Shown: positions 45,489-55,570 of the stretch, in pieces
How positions within the stretch are numbered: position 1 is the stretch's first letter
How the letters are laid out: each line of letters begins with the position of its first letter
NCBI RefSeq assembly: GCF_900112685.1
Contig: NZ_FOMS01000012.1
Location: 1-64,000, forward strand
Length of the DNA: 64,000 nucleotides
Reading direction: 5' to 3'
Source of the DNA: Roseivivax sediminis
GTDB lineage: Bacteria; Pseudomonadota; Alphaproteobacteria; Rhodobacterales; Rhodobacteraceae
The notes under the pieces: model-generated
What the model saw: only the letters and a program-made list of their open reading frames with translations
Database searches by the model: none
What the model was told of the DNA's origin: nothing
Made by a program: the position numbers and the translations under genes

Positions 45489-47003
45489 TTAGAGCCCCAG
45501 CTTGGCCGACACGATCTCGTTCACCGCCTTGGGGTTGGCCTTGCCGCCGGTGGCCTTCATCACCTGGCCGACGAACCAGCCGGCGAGCTTGGGGTTGGCC
45601 TGCGCCTTCTCCACCTGGGCGGGGTTGGCGGCGATGACCTCGTCCACCGCCTTCTCGATCTCGCCGGTGTCGGTGACCTGTTTCAGGCCCTTGTCCTCGA
45701 CGATCTGCGCGGGGTCGCCGCCCTCGGTGTAGACGGTCTCGAATACGTCCTTGGCGATCTTGCCGGAGATGTCGCCGGCCTTGATCAGCTTTACCAGCCC
45801 GGCAAGCTGCGCCGGCGCGACGGGGCTGTCGGTAATGTCGCGGTCGTCCTTCTTGAGGCGGCCGAACAGCTCATTGATGACCCAGTTCGCCGCCATCTTG
45901 CCGTCGCCGGCACCGGCCGCGACCTCTTCGAAATAGGCGGCGTTGGCGACCTCGGCGGTCAGCACGTTGGCGTCATACTCGCTCAGCCCGAACTCCTTGA
46001 CGAAGCGCGCCTTCTTCTCGTCGGGCAGCTCCGGCAGGCTGGCTTCGATGCCGTCGATCCAGTCCTGCTCAAGTTCGAGCGGCAGAAGGTCGGGATCGGG
46101 GAAATAGCGGTAATCGTGCGCCTCCTCCTTGGAGCGCATCGACCGCGTCTCGCCCTTGTCGGGATCGTAAAGACGGGTTTCCTGCTCCACCGCGCCGCCG
46201 GCCTCGACGATGGCGATCTGGCGCCGCGCCTCGTAGTCGATGGCCTGCTGGATGAAGCGCATGGAGTTCATGTTCTTGATCTCGCAGCGCGTGCCGAGAT
46301 GGCTGAAATCCTGCGTCTCCTGGTACTTCTCGTACTGACCGGGGCGGCAGACCGACACGTTCACGTCGGCGCGCAGGTTGCCGTTCTGCATGTTGCCGTC
46401 GCAGGTGCCGAGATAGCGCAGGATCTGCCGCAGCTTGGCGACATACGCCGCGGCCTCCTCGGGCCCCCGGATGTCGGGGCGCGAGACGATCTCCATCAGC
46501 GCGACGCCGGTGCGGTTGAGGTCCACGAAGGACATCGCCGGGTCCATGTCGTGGATCGACTTGCCGGCGTCCTGCTCGACATGGATACGCTCGATCCGCA
46601 CGAGCCGGGCGATGCCCGGCTCCATGTCCACGAGGATCTCGCCCTCGCCGACGAGCGGATGGTAGAGCTGGGAAATCTGGTAGCCCTGCGGCAGGTCCGG
46701 ATAGAAGTAGTTCTTGCGGTCGAAGGCCGAGCGCAGGTTGATATGCGCCTTCAGCCCCAGACCGGTGCGCACCGCCTGTTCGATGCAGAACTCGTTGATC
46801 ACCGGCAACATGCCCGGCATCGCCGCGTCGACGAAGGACACGTTGGAATTGGGCTCCGCCCCGAATTGCGTCGAGGCGCCCGAGAAGAGCTTGGCGCGCG
46901 TGGCGATCTGGGCATGGACCTCCATGCCGATCACCAGTTCCCAATCGTGCTTGGCGCCGGCGATGACCTTCGGTGTCGGCGCCTCGTAGGCAAGATCCAG
47001 CAT
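45489..47003 (-). CDS. gatB: Asp/Glu-tRNA amidotransferase subunit B
   Basis: A 504-residue GatB, which with GatA and GatC converts Glu-tRNA(Gln) or Asp-tRNA(Asn) to the amide form. Signature stretches: [56 protein letters not shown], and the C-terminal YqeY-like domain. gatA and gatC are not in the window. ATG 47003 has gaggag upstream. Confidence 0.97.
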   Translation of the reverse strand: MLDLAYEAPTPKVIAGAKHDWELVIGMEVHAQIATRAKLFSGASTQFGAEPNSNVSFVDAAMPGMLPVINEFCIEQAVRTGLGLKAHINLRSAFDRKNYFYPDLPQGYQISQLYHPLVGEGEILVDMEPGIARLVRIERIHVEQDAGKSIHDMDPAMSFVDLNRTGVALMEIVSRPDIRGPEEAAAYVAKLRQILRYLGTCDGNMQNGNLRADVNVSVCRPGQYEKYQETQDFSHLGTRCEIKNMNSMRFIQQAIDYEARRQIAIVEAGGAVEQETRLYDPDKGETRSMRSKEEAHDYRYFPDPDLLPLELEQDWIDGIEASLPELPDEKKARFVKEFGLSEYDANVLTAEVANAAYFEEVAAGAGDGKMAANWVINELFGRLKKDDRDITDSPVAPAQLAGLVKLIKAGDISGKIAKDVFETVYTEGGDPAQIVEDKGLKQVTDTGEIEKAVDEVIAANPAQVEKAQANPKLAGWFVGQVMKATGGKANPKAVNEIVSAKLGL

Positions 47004-47077
47004 CTGCGCTCTCCTCGCGTGTGGGTTTGGCCGGTTTAGGTCAGCGGCGCGCGGGCGGCAAGGGGAGGCGGGCGCGC

Positions 47078-48355
47078 TCAGGCGCTGTGCCAGCCGTTCG
47101 CGCCGACCTGTACGACGCGCCCGGCCGCGAGGTCCGCGGCAAAAAGCTGGCCGAGGCTGGACAGCGCGCGGGCCTGGCCGCGTTCGGCGATGTCGCCGGA
47201 CAGGCAGGCGCGGCCCGCTATCGGGCCGGACCGGGCATGGGCCGCCGCCCAGGTGGAGGCATGCACCGCGCGCAGGTGGTCGTGGACGATCCAGCCGAAG
47301 GCGCGGGCGATCTTGCGCTCGGTCTTGGGGGCAGAGGGGCCGGCGCTCAGCGTGAAACCGGTGAAGGCGGCCAGCAGGTTCGCCATCTCCTGGTCGGGCC
47401 GCTTGCCGAGGATGTCGTGCAGTCCCTCACCAAAGAGCGCCGGGTCTACCGAGGCGAAGGCGGCGGGATCGAGCGCCATCGCATCAAGGTAGACCCAGAC
47501 ATACCCCCCGGCGCCCCAGATGTCGGCGGTGTCCGCCGCGGTGCGGCGCGCGCCTTCCTCCAGCAGGGCGTAGTCGCCGAACCATCGCGGCAGCAGGTTC
47601 CGGCCGAGCGCCCGCATGTGTCCGGGCGTGGCGGGGTCGAGCTCGATCAGGTCGGCGAAATCGTCGGCGACGCGGGCGGCGGGGCGGTCGGCGGCGACCA
47701 GCAGTGCGCACCGGGCAGCGGCGAGCGAGGGCGCCTCGGCTTCGCAGGCGTCGAACCGGTCGAGCAGGCGGCCGGCGGCGCGGAAATGCGCGTGAAAGGC
47801 GGCGCGAGCCTCCGGCGGCAGGTCGGCGCGGCGCGTCGATCCGTGCCAGGCGAGGCCGATGTCGATATGCGCGTGGGCCACGACGAGCGCCACGCCGTGG
47901 TCGCAGCAAAGCGCCGCGAACTCCTCTTCCAGCTGTGCGACCGCGCGCTGGGCGGCCGCCGCGTCCCCCCGGCGGGCGGCGGCGCTGCCCGCCTCCACCG
48001 CGTCGGACCGGGCGCCTGCGGCGAGGATCTCGGCCAGAGGCCGGCCCCCGGGACTCTGCGCGCGGGCGGAATCGTAGCCGCGTACCAGCTCTCCGAGCGC
48101 GGCCCAATCCTGTTGCCGGGCAAGGTGGCGGCCCTGCGCGAAGACCTGACCCGAGACGCGATCCTCGTCGCTCTTCGTCACCACCGGCACCTCGATCCTG
48201 CCGGATATGGTGCGCGGCGCCGGTTGCGCCTCGGGCGCCTCCTGCCTGCCGCCGAACAGGGGCTGCAATCGGGGGGGCAGGGCGGCCCGGCGGAGGAAGG
48301 CGCGAGACATCGTCAGCATGATCAGGGATATCGCGGGCGTTCTGGGCACAATCAT
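47078..48355 (-). CDS. Uncharacterised 400-residue protein
   Basis: A soluble, alanine-rich helical protein of up to 425 residues. Notable stretches are [17 protein letters not shown] (near 158-174), [40 protein letters not shown], and [21 protein letters not shown]. The start is uncertain: ATG 48355 has ggaggtga 13 bases upstream, while ATG 48310 ([20 protein letters not shown]) also fits. No family recognised. Upstream of gatB, same strand, 74 bases away. Confidence 0.75.
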   Translation of the reverse strand: MIVPRTPAISLIMLTMSRAFLRRAALPPRLQPLFGGRQEAPEAQPAPRTISGRIEVPVVTKSDEDRVSGQVFAQGRHLARQQDWAALGELVRGYDSARAQSPGGRPLAEILAAGARSDAVEAGSAAARRGDAAAAQRAVAQLEEEFAALCCDHGVALVVAHAHIDIGLAWHGSTRRADLPPEARAAFHAHFRAAGRLLDRFDACEAEAPSLAAARCALLVAADRPAARVADDFADLIELDPATPGHMRALGRNLLPRWFGDYALLEEGARRTAADTADIWGAGGYVWVYLDAMALDPAAFASVDPALFGEGLHDILGKRPDQEMANLLAAFTGFTLSAGPSAPKTERKIARAFGWIVHDHLRAVHASTWAAAHARSGPIAGRACLSGDIAERGQARALSSLGQLFAADLAAGRVVQVGANGWHSA

Positions 48356-48530
48356 GGCGGCGGCCCATCACCTCCGGGACTTCTTTCTGGCCTTTCCAGA
48401 ACCCTGCGAATAGGCGCCGCACCGCCATTCCGGCGTCAGTAGGCCGGCAGTATTTCGCGCATGTCAGGTCCGACAGGTTGCCATGTGGCGTCTGAATCAC
48501 GGATGACCGAGCCAGATCGGACTTGGGACA

Positions 48531-49358
48531 ATGTCGATGTTGAAGTGCAAGATGCCGGGCGCGGCGTTGCGGGTCCGCGCCAGCGCGGCCGCTCTGACTC
48601 TCTCGATCATCGCGGTCGGAGCATCGGCTGGCGCGCAGACCCTGACGGAATTCACGCCGAAGCTACCGGAGGTCGCCGTCGACACCTCGCCTCAGGCGGT
48701 CGAGGTGTCGCTGCGCCCGCAGATGCGCGACGACCGCCTGCCGAAGGCACGCTGGGGCGACAGCGTGCGCGGTGTGCAATGGACTCGCGCGGTGGTGACC
48801 GCGCTGCGCGGACACGCCGAACCGCTGGTCGACACGGTCCCGCGCGACATCGACGACTGGTGCCCGGCCTATCGGCAGAACAACGACCGCCTGCGCGAGG
48901 CGTTCTGGGTCGGTCTCGTCTCGTCGCTCGCCAAGCACGAAAGCACGTGGCGCCCGACGGTCGTCGGCGGCGGCGGGCGTTGGCACGGCCTCCTGCAGAT
49001 CCTGCCGTCGACCGCGCGGCTATACGGGTGCCGGGCGCAGAGCGGATCGGCGCTGTTGTCGGGGCCGCCGAACCTGTCCTGCGGGCTCAGGATCATGGCC
49101 AAGACAGTGCGCCGTGACGGGGTCGTGTCGGCCGGAATGCGTGGCGTCGCCGCCGATTGGGGGCCGTTCCATTCACGCACCAAGCGGGCGGACATGATGG
49201 CCTACACGCGCAACCAGGCGTTCTGCAAGGTCGTGCCGGGGACTCGTCCGGAGCTGCGGCCCGACCGCTGGGAGGCGCCGGTCATGGCCCGCGCGCCGCA
49301 TCACCCGGCTCCGGACGGGCCGGTGCTGAGCACGCAAGGACGCTATTACGCCCGCTGA
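48531..49358 (+). CDS. Lytic-transglycosylase-like secreted protein
   Basis: A 275-residue protein with a signal peptide (residues about 1-35, ending SAGAQ). An SLT-like domain follows with the catalytic-type Glu137 in SSLAKHESTWRPTVVGGGGR and WHGLLQILPSTARLYGC. Four cysteines are present. Such enzymes cleave peptidoglycan between MurNAc and GlcNAc. ATG 48531 or 48537 are both possible. Confidence 0.85.
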   Translation: MSMLKCKMPGAALRVRASAAALTLSIIAVGASAGAQTLTEFTPKLPEVAVDTSPQAVEVSLRPQMRDDRLPKARWGDSVRGVQWTRAVVTALRGHAEPLVDTVPRDIDDWCPAYRQNNDRLREAFWVGLVSSLAKHESTWRPTVVGGGGRWHGLLQILPSTARLYGCRAQSGSALLSGPPNLSCGLRIMAKTVRRDGVVSAGMRGVAADWGPFHSRTKRADMMAYTRNQAFCKVVPGTRPELRPDRWEAPVMARAPHHPAPDGPVLSTQGRYYAR

Positions 49359-49410
49359 AGCGGGCGCGTTGGTCCACCGGATTGCTCTGGAAAGCCGCTG
49401 CGCGCCGCCC

Positions 49411-50277
49411 TCACATCGCCTTCAGCCAGGACGGCCGGCGCGAATTGTCGATCAGCGACACCGCCGGCGCCCGGCGCCCGCCGAGCGCGAGCGTCGCGCG
49501 GCGGAGAAGCTCTATCCCCTCTTCGGAGGTCTTGGGCAGGGCGGAGGCCGAGATCGGTTCGCCCACCGTCACCCGGTAGGGCTGGCGCGCCTTGTTCAGC
49601 GTCTCGTGGAACAGCGTGATGTCGCGCAGCGTCGGGTGGATGAAGTCGAAGAGGTAGAACAGCGCCGAGTTGCGCGCGCGGATGTTCACCGGGATCACCG
49701 GAAGCTCGAACTTGCGCGCGATCATCGCGGCCGAGGCCATCCAGGGCCGTTCGTGCAGGCTGAGCCCGCGGCGCTTGGCCAGCCGCCCCGCGGGGAAGAT
49801 CACGCCGAGCCGCCCCTCGTCGACCGCGCGGCGGGTGTACGCCATGGTCTCGCGCGTCTTGCCGTGGCTGCGCTTCTCGGGGCGCCACTCGACAGGGGCG
49901 ATCATGTCTTCCATCTGCGGCACGACGCGCAGGATGTCGTGATTGGCGAAGTAGTAAGCATCGGGACGCAGCGGCGACAGCAGGTGGTGCAGGATGATCC
50001 CGTCGGCGATCCCGGTGGGATGGTTGGCCACCACCAGCGCCGGTCCGTTGCGCGGAATCCGGTCGAGGCCCTTGATTTCCACGTCGCGGGCCAGGAGCGA
50101 TCCCATGGTCGACATGATCTCGGAGGAGGGCGCATCACGGAACGTCTCCGCCAGTTCGAGCGTCCGCTCGTAGCCCAGCATCGCATTGAGCACGCGCCGC
50201 GCCTTCACCGTGAAGAGGCGGTTGGAAAAAAGCCACGGCGCGCGTTCGGCGATGAGCGGGTCGATGCGATCTTTCAT
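49411..50277 (-). CDS. 1-acylglycerol-3-phosphate-type acyltransferase (LPLAT family)
   Basis: A 288-residue acyltransferase. It has the catalytic block ANHPTGIADG (His86, Asp92), with FPAGRLAKRRGL and LPVIPVNIRARNSALFYL as the later motifs. The spacing His-x5-Asp and the NHPxGxxDG form are typical of the OlsA/hemolysin-like branch, which may acylate lysolipids, including ornithine lipids. I chose ATG 50277; GTG 50286 is the alternative. Substrate unproven. Confidence 0.85.
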   Translation of the reverse strand: MKDRIDPLIAERAPWLFSNRLFTVKARRVLNAMLGYERTLELAETFRDAPSSEIMSTMGSLLARDVEIKGLDRIPRNGPALVVANHPTGIADGIILHHLLSPLRPDAYYFANHDILRVVPQMEDMIAPVEWRPEKRSHGKTRETMAYTRRAVDEGRLGVIFPAGRLAKRRGLSLHERPWMASAAMIARKFELPVIPVNIRARNSALFYLFDFIHPTLRDITLFHETLNKARQPYRVTVGEPISASALPKTSEEGIELLRRATLALGGRRAPAVSLIDNSRRPSWLKAM

Positions 50278-50450
50278 GTCCGGCACTCAAGTCACGGTTT
50301 CGTAAAAGTCCCATGACGCGCTGCCCCCGCGATCGCGGGAACGGCAGGTCGTGGCCTTGCCTCGGCACCTCTTGACGTGGCGCACTGAGGGATACGTGTC
50401 AACGCCCGGGTGTCGTCCCGGTTCCCCCCGATCACCATTTGGGGGCCCGC

Positions 50451-53036
50451 TCATCCCAGCATCCGGCCGACCATCTCGGCCATGTCGCCCGACAGATCAC
50501 GCTGCGCCGCCAGATCCTGCAGGGCCGCGCGGATATGGCGCTGGCGGGCATCGTCATAGCGCCGCCAGGTCTGGAAGGGCGTCGCCATGCGCGCCGCCGT
50601 CTGGGGGTTCTTGGCGTCGAGCCGCGCCAGCCACCCGGCGAGGAAGCGGTAGCCCGCCCCGTCGGCGCGGTGAAACCCGGCATGGTTGGCGGTGAACCCG
50701 CCCATCAGCGCGCGGAAGCGGTTTGGGTTGGTCCAGTCGAAGGACGAATGCGCGGTCAGCGCCTCGGCCCGGTCCACCGCCTTGTCCGGGGGGCAGAGCA
50801 TCAGTTGGATGCCGAACCACTTGTCCATCACCAGCCGGTCGCCGCGCCAGCGCGCCTCGAAGGCGGCCAGCGCGTCCTCCGCCGCGTCCGCCCGCACGAG
50901 GCATCCGAGCGCCGACAGCGACAGGGTCATGTTGTCCGCGTCCGCGAACTGCGCGCGCGCCGCCGCGCCGCCGTCGAGATGCGTCTGCAGCCGCAGCACC
51001 GCCCCGCCGAGCGCGCGGCGCCCCGACTGCTCGGCATCGGGGGCATAGGGGGCGTCGACGCTGGCCTGATGGGCCAGGTCGGGAAGGACGTCCTGCCAGC
51101 GCTCGGCCATCGTCTGCGACAGACCTTCCTGCGCGGCGTGGATGGCGTCGGGGTCGGGCGTCGTGCCGGCCTCGTGGAGCGCCTGCGCGATCTCCGATTG
51201 CGAGGGCAGGCCGATCATCAGCGCCCGGAAGGCGGGGTCGAGCGACGGGTCCGTGACCAGCCGCTTCAGCCCGTCGAGATAGGCGGTATCCGGCGCGGCC
51301 CCGTTTGTCACGGTCGCCATCAGCGACGCGCGGGCGAGGCTGCGCCCGGCCTCCCAGCGGCAGAACGGGTCGGTGTCGTGGGCCAGAAGGAACGCGCGCT
51401 CCTCCGGCCCGCCGTCGCGGTCGAGCACCACGGGCGCCGAGAAGCCGCGCAGGATCGACGGCACCGGCTGCGATGCGAGCCCCTCGAAGGTGAAGCTCTG
51501 CTCGGCCTCGGTCATCTCCAGAAGCGTCGTCGGCACCACCTCGTCGCCGTTGGGCGACAGAAGGCCCACGGCGATGGGCAGCACCTGCGGCGCCTTGTCG
51601 TCCTGCCCAGGCGTCGCCGGCGTGTGCTGGCGGAAGGTCATCGTGTAGGTGCCATCCGCGAAGCTTTCCTCAAGCGTCAGGCGCGGGGTGCCGGACTGGC
51701 TGTACCAGCGCTTGAACTGCGACAGGTCGCGGCCGGTCGCATCCTCGAAGACGCGCAGCCAGTCCTCGATCGTGCAGGCCTCTCCGTCATGCCGCTCGAA
51801 GTAGAGGTCGAGCGCCTTGGCATAGGCCTCGTCCCCAACCAGCCGCTTGAGCATGCCGATCACCTCGGCGCCTTTCTCGTAGACGGTGGCGGTGTAGAAG
51901 TTGTTGATCTCCTGGAAGCTTTCGGGCCGCACGGGGTGCGCCAGCGGGCCCTGGTCCTCCGGGAACTGGCGCCCGCGCAGGTCGATCACGTCCGAGATCC
52001 GCTTGACCGGGGCAGAGCGCATGTCGGCGGTGAACTGGCTGTCGCGGAAGACCGTCAGCCCCTCCTTCAGGCACAGCTGGAACCAGTCGCGGCAGGTGAT
52101 CCGGTTGCCGGTCCAGTTGTGGAAATACTCGTGCGCGATGATCGCCTCGATGCGCTCGAAATTGGCGTCGGTCGAGGTTTCGGGCGAGGCGAGCACGGCC
52201 GAGGAGTTGAAGATGTTCAGCCCCTTGTTCTCCATCGCGCCCATGTTGAAATCGTCCACCGCGACGATGTTGAACACGTCGAGATCGTATTCGCGGCCAT
52301 AGACCTCTTCGTCCCAGCGCATGGATTTCACCAGCGCCTCTAGGCCCCATTCGGTCTTGTTCAGATCGCCGGGCCGGACCCAGAGGTTGAGGACCACGTC
52401 GCGCCCCGAGCGGGTGGTGAAGCGGTCCGAGCGCGCCTCGAGCTCCCCGGCGACGAGCGCGAAGAGGTAGGCGGGTTTCGGCCAGGGATCGTGCCATTCG
52501 GCGAACCCCTCGCCCCGCGCGCCGGGATTGCCGTTGGACAGAAGCACCGGCAGGTCCGATTCGATGCGCACGTCGAACGGCGCCATCACGTCGGGGCGGT
52601 CAGGATAATAGGTGATCTTGCGAAAGCCCTCGGCCTCGCACTGGGTGCAGAACATCGCGCCCTCGGGCAACGCGTCGCCGACATCGGCGGCAAGCGGCGA
52701 CATGTAGAGCCCTTCGAGCGCGGTATTCCGCGCTGGTGCGATCTCCACCTCCGCCTCCCAGGTGAAGGGCGCGTCCGGCACCTCGCAGGTCAGCCCCTTG
52801 TCGGTCACGTCCGGCGTGACCTCGGCGCCGTCGATCCGCGCCCAGAGCAGCGCCACGTCCTCCCCGTGCAGGAAAAACGTGCGGTCGGATGCGTCCGGGT
52901 TGGGGGCAAAGCGGATGCGGCTGACGACCCGCGTGGCCAGCGGCGAGAGCCGGAATGTCAGCTCCACGCGCTCCACGACAAAGCCGAACGGCGTGTAATC
53001 CTTGAGGTAGACGGTCTGCGGGCTCGCATCCTTCAC
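50451..53036 (-). CDS. pepN: Aminopeptidase N
   Basis: An 861-residue M1 zinc aminopeptidase. It has the GAMEN exopeptidase motif (FNMGAMENKGLNIFN), the zinc site HEYFHNWTGNRIT and the DUF3458 C-terminal domain with long helical repeats. It removes N-terminal residues from peptides in the cytoplasm. The GTG start 53036 has aaggag 9 bases upstream and gives MKDASPQTVYLKDYTPFGF; the upstream ATG 53168 would add a poor extension. Confidence 0.95.
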   Translation of the reverse strand: MKDASPQTVYLKDYTPFGFVVERVELTFRLSPLATRVVSRIRFAPNPDASDRTFFLHGEDVALLWARIDGAEVTPDVTDKGLTCEVPDAPFTWEAEVEIAPARNTALEGLYMSPLAADVGDALPEGAMFCTQCEAEGFRKITYYPDRPDVMAPFDVRIESDLPVLLSNGNPGARGEGFAEWHDPWPKPAYLFALVAGELEARSDRFTTRSGRDVVLNLWVRPGDLNKTEWGLEALVKSMRWDEEVYGREYDLDVFNIVAVDDFNMGAMENKGLNIFNSSAVLASPETSTDANFERIEAIIAHEYFHNWTGNRITCRDWFQLCLKEGLTVFRDSQFTADMRSAPVKRISDVIDLRGRQFPEDQGPLAHPVRPESFQEINNFYTATVYEKGAEVIGMLKRLVGDEAYAKALDLYFERHDGEACTIEDWLRVFEDATGRDLSQFKRWYSQSGTPRLTLEESFADGTYTMTFRQHTPATPGQDDKAPQVLPIAVGLLSPNGDEVVPTTLLEMTEAEQSFTFEGLASQPVPSILRGFSAPVVLDRDGGPEERAFLLAHDTDPFCRWEAGRSLARASLMATVTNGAAPDTAYLDGLKRLVTDPSLDPAFRALMIGLPSQSEIAQALHEAGTTPDPDAIHAAQEGLSQTMAERWQDVLPDLAHQASVDAPYAPDAEQSGRRALGGAVLRLQTHLDGGAAARAQFADADNMTLSLSALGCLVRADAAEDALAAFEARWRGDRLVMDKWFGIQLMLCPPDKAVDRAEALTAHSSFDWTNPNRFRALMGGFTANHAGFHRADGAGYRFLAGWLARLDAKNPQTAARMATPFQTWRRYDDARQRHIRAALQDLAAQRDLSGDMAEMVGRMLG

Positions 53037-53195
53037 GGGCGTCGGCTCCTTCGCTCCGATGGTTCGGCGGCCCCGCGCCGGTCCGGTTGCCGTGGGGGCG
53101 CTCTGGCCTACCGTGTTATGCAACCTGCCGCCGGGTCGCAACGTATTGCAACGTGCCCCATGCGGCACGACGCAAGCGAAGGAAGGCCAGTTTCA

Positions 53196-53540
53196 ATGTC
53201 TGCACCCGATACCAACACCGAGAAGGAAGAAAAGCGTCACCGTCCGGCCCTGCTCGGCATCCGGGCGTCCCTGATCTATGCGGCGATCCTGCTCCTGGGT
53301 CTCATCGTCTGGGTCTTCGCCAGCGGCGAGGAAGATACCGGAGAGCCCGGTGGCGACGACACCGTCCAGACGGTCGAGGAAGGTATGGAGACCGAAGAGG
53401 CGCTCGAGGGTTACGAGGAAGAGGGCTACGAGCCCGGCGGCAACGACACCGGTACCGTCGAAGGCTCGACCGAGAGCAACGACCTCGATGCAAGCGGCGC
53501 CGCAGAGGACGAGGCGTCAGAGCAGCAATCCTCCGAGTGA
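53196..53540 (+). CDS. Small membrane protein with acidic tail
   Basis: A 114-residue protein. A short charged N-terminus (TEKEEKRHRP) is followed by one membrane segment (residues about 19-42, LLGIRASLIYAAILLLGLIV) and a C-terminal half that is almost entirely acidic and low-complexity (EEGMETEEALEGYEEEGYEP). No family recognised. Direct repeats of GCAACGT lie upstream (53138-53154). Confidence 0.75.
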   Translation: MSAPDTNTEKEEKRHRPALLGIRASLIYAAILLLGLIVWVFASGEEDTGEPGGDDTVQTVEEGMETEEALEGYEEEGYEPGGNDTGTVEGSTESNDLDASGAAEDEASEQQSSE

Positions 53541-53544
53541 GGCA

Positions 53545-53724
53545 ATGGCGCGAATGCGCCGAAAGGGCGCGCTGCCGACCAAGACCTGCCCGGTCTGCAG
53601 CCGCCCCTTCACCTGGCGCCGCAAATGGGCGCGGGTCTGGGACGACGTGATCTGCTGCTCCGAACGGTGCCGGCGGACGAAACGGCCGGCTGATCCTGCT
53701 GCCACGCGGTGGCCGCGGACCTGA
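53545..53724 (+). CDS. DUF2256 small zinc-ribbon-like protein
   Basis: A 59-residue protein matching DUF2256: CPVCSRPFTWRRKWARVWDD then CCSERCRR, with four cysteines likely to hold zinc. Starts 4 bases after the preceding gene, so likely co-transcribed. Function unknown. Too short to be noticed easily in high-GC DNA. Confidence 0.85.
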   Translation: MARMRRKGALPTKTCPVCSRPFTWRRKWARVWDDVICCSERCRRTKRPADPAATRWPRT

Positions 53725-53842
53725 GCGCGCGCGCCGGCACGGTTGCGGCGAGCACGGCGAACGTGCATCTTTGATTGGCAAACCACGATCGCGGGCATTT
53801 TCGCCCAGGGCCGGACCGGCCCGTCTGCCATTGGAGAAACAG

Positions 53843-54235
53843 ATGGATTTCAAGGTTGCCGTTCAGACATGCTTTTCCAAATACGTGACCTTCACCGGCC
53901 GGGCACGACGCTCCGAGTTCTGGTGGTTCGTGCTCTTCATCGTCGTCGGCAACGTCATCGCCAGCCTGCTCGACTCGTTGCTGTTCGGATGGATGACTTC
54001 CGGTCATACGGTCTCCATCCTCGGCGCGCTCTTCGGGCTCGCGGTCTTTCTGCCCTCGATCGCCGCGGGCGTGCGTCGGCTGCACGATCTGGACAGGACG
54101 GGATGGTGGTATCTGCTGGTGCTGATCCCGGTGATCGGCACGCTGATCCTGATCTTCTTCTTCGTCCAGAAGGGCACGGACGGCGCGAACCGGTACGGTC
54201 CCGACCCGGTCTCCGGCTCCGGCGTTCCGGCCTGA
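53843..54235 (+). CDS. DUF805 inner-membrane protein
   Basis: A 130-residue protein of the DUF805 (YhaH-like) family (CFSKYVTFTGRARRSEFWWF; SIAAGVRRLHDLDRTGWWYLLVLIPVIG). About four membrane segments. Function unknown. The ribosome site is ttggagaa. Confidence 0.9.
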   Translation: MDFKVAVQTCFSKYVTFTGRARRSEFWWFVLFIVVGNVIASLLDSLLFGWMTSGHTVSILGALFGLAVFLPSIAAGVRRLHDLDRTGWWYLLVLIPVIGTLILIFFFVQKGTDGANRYGPDPVSGSGVPA

Positions 54236-54253
54236 TCCCGCGGACGACTGGCG

Positions 54254-55570
54254 TCAGCCGATCCGCTCCTTCCGCAAGCGCGCGAAATAATCAGCCCGCT
54301 TCTTCAACTCCCGCTCGAACCCACGCTCCACCGGGACATAGTACTCCGCCCGGTCCATGTCCTCGGGGAAGTAGTCCTGCCCCGAGAATCCGTCCTCGGC
54401 GTCGTGGTCGTAAGCATAGCCCGCGCCGTAGCCCTGATCCTTCATCAGCCCCGTCGGCGCGTTCAGGATGTGCTTGGGGGGCATCAGCGATCCGGTGGAT
54501 TTCGCGGCCCGTCGCGCCGCCTTGTAGCCGACGTAGGCCGCGTTCGATTTCGGTGCGAGCGCGAGGTAGACCAGCGCCTGCGCCAGCGCCAGTTCCCCCT
54601 CGGGCGATCCGAGCCGTTCGTAGGTCTGCCATCCCTCCAGGCAGATCCGCTGCGCCTCGGGGTCGGCAAGGCCGATATCCTCCACCGCCATGCGCGTGAT
54701 CCGGCGGGCGAGGTAGCGCGGATCCTCCCCCGCCTCCAGCATCCGCGCGAACCAGTAGAGCGCGGCGTCGGGGTCCGACCCGCGCACCGACTTGTGCAGC
54801 GCCGAGATCAGGTTGTAATGCCCGTCGCCCGACTTGTCGTATTGCGCGGCGCGCCGCATCAGCCGGGTGCGCAACGCCTCGGTGTCGAGATCGCCCTCGG
54901 CCCGCCAGGCCGCCACCTGCTCCACGAGGTTGAGAAGCGCGCGCCCGTCGCCGTCCGCCATCTCCAGGAGCGCGCGCCGCGCATCCGGGGCAAGGGGCAG
55001 GGGGCGACCGATCTCGGTCTCCGCCCGCTGGGCAAGCTGCTCCAGTTCCTCGGCCGACAGGCGCTCCAGAACCAGCACCTGCGCGCGGCTCAGAAGCGCG
55101 GCGTTGAGCTCGAAGGAGGGGTTCTCCGTGGTCGCCCCGACAAGCAGGATCGTCCCGTCCTCCATGTGCGGCAGGAAGCTGTCCTGCTGCGCCTTGTTGA
55201 AGCGGTGGATCTCGTCGACGAACAGCAGCGTGCCCTGGCCGGCGCGACGGCGCTGCTTGGCGGCCTCGAACACCTTCAAGAGCTCGGCGACCACCGAGAA
55301 GATCGCGCTGATCTGCACGAAATGGAGGTCGGTCTCGTCGGCCAGCAGCCGCGCGATGGTCGTCTTGCCGACCCCCGGAGGCCCCCAGAACACCAGGCTC
55401 GACAGCGCGCCCGAGGCCAGCATCACGCCCAGGGGGCCGTCCGGCCCGATCACCTTGGCCTGGCCGATCACCTCGGCCAGCCGCGTCGGCCGAAGCCGGT
55501 CGGCCAGCGGTCGCGGCGCGGTCGAGGCGGGCGGCGGATCGCCCGGGGTCGGATCGAACAGGTCCGCCAT
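54254..55570 (-). CDS. rarA: Replication-associated recombination protein A (MgsA/RarA)
   Basis: A 438-residue AAA+ ATPase that acts on stalled replication forks. Walker A GPPGVGKT (63-70), Walker B LLFVDEIHRFNKAQQD and the sensor stretch VGATTENPSFELNAALLSRA are intact, followed by the MgsA C-terminal domain (YVGYKAARRAAKSTGSLMPP). ATG overlaps the upstream protease stop by one base (CATCA on the plus strand), so the pair is coupled. Confidence 0.95.
   Translation of the reverse strand: MADLFDPTPGDPPPASTAPRPLADRLRPTRLAEVIGQAKVIGPDGPLGVMLASGALSSLVFWGPPGVGKTTIARLLADETDLHFVQISAIFSVVAELLKVFEAAKQRRRAGQGTLLFVDEIHRFNKAQQDSFLPHMEDGTILLVGATTENPSFELNAALLSRAQVLVLERLSAEELEQLAQRAETEIGRPLPLAPDARRALLEMADGDGRALLNLVEQVAAWRAEGDLDTEALRTRLMRRAAQYDKSGDGHYNLISALHKSVRGSDPDAALYWFARMLEAGEDPRYLARRITRMAVEDIGLADPEAQRICLEGWQTYERLGSPEGELALAQALVYLALAPKSNAAYVGYKAARRAAKSTGSLMPPKHILNAPTGLMKDQGYGAGYAYDHDAEDGFSGQDYFPEDMDRAEYYVPVERGFERELKKRADYFARLRKERIG

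Noticed and set aside
50381-50410. TTGACG with ATACG as a plus-strand promoter
   Set aside because: No plus-strand gene follows; both flanking genes are on the minus strand.
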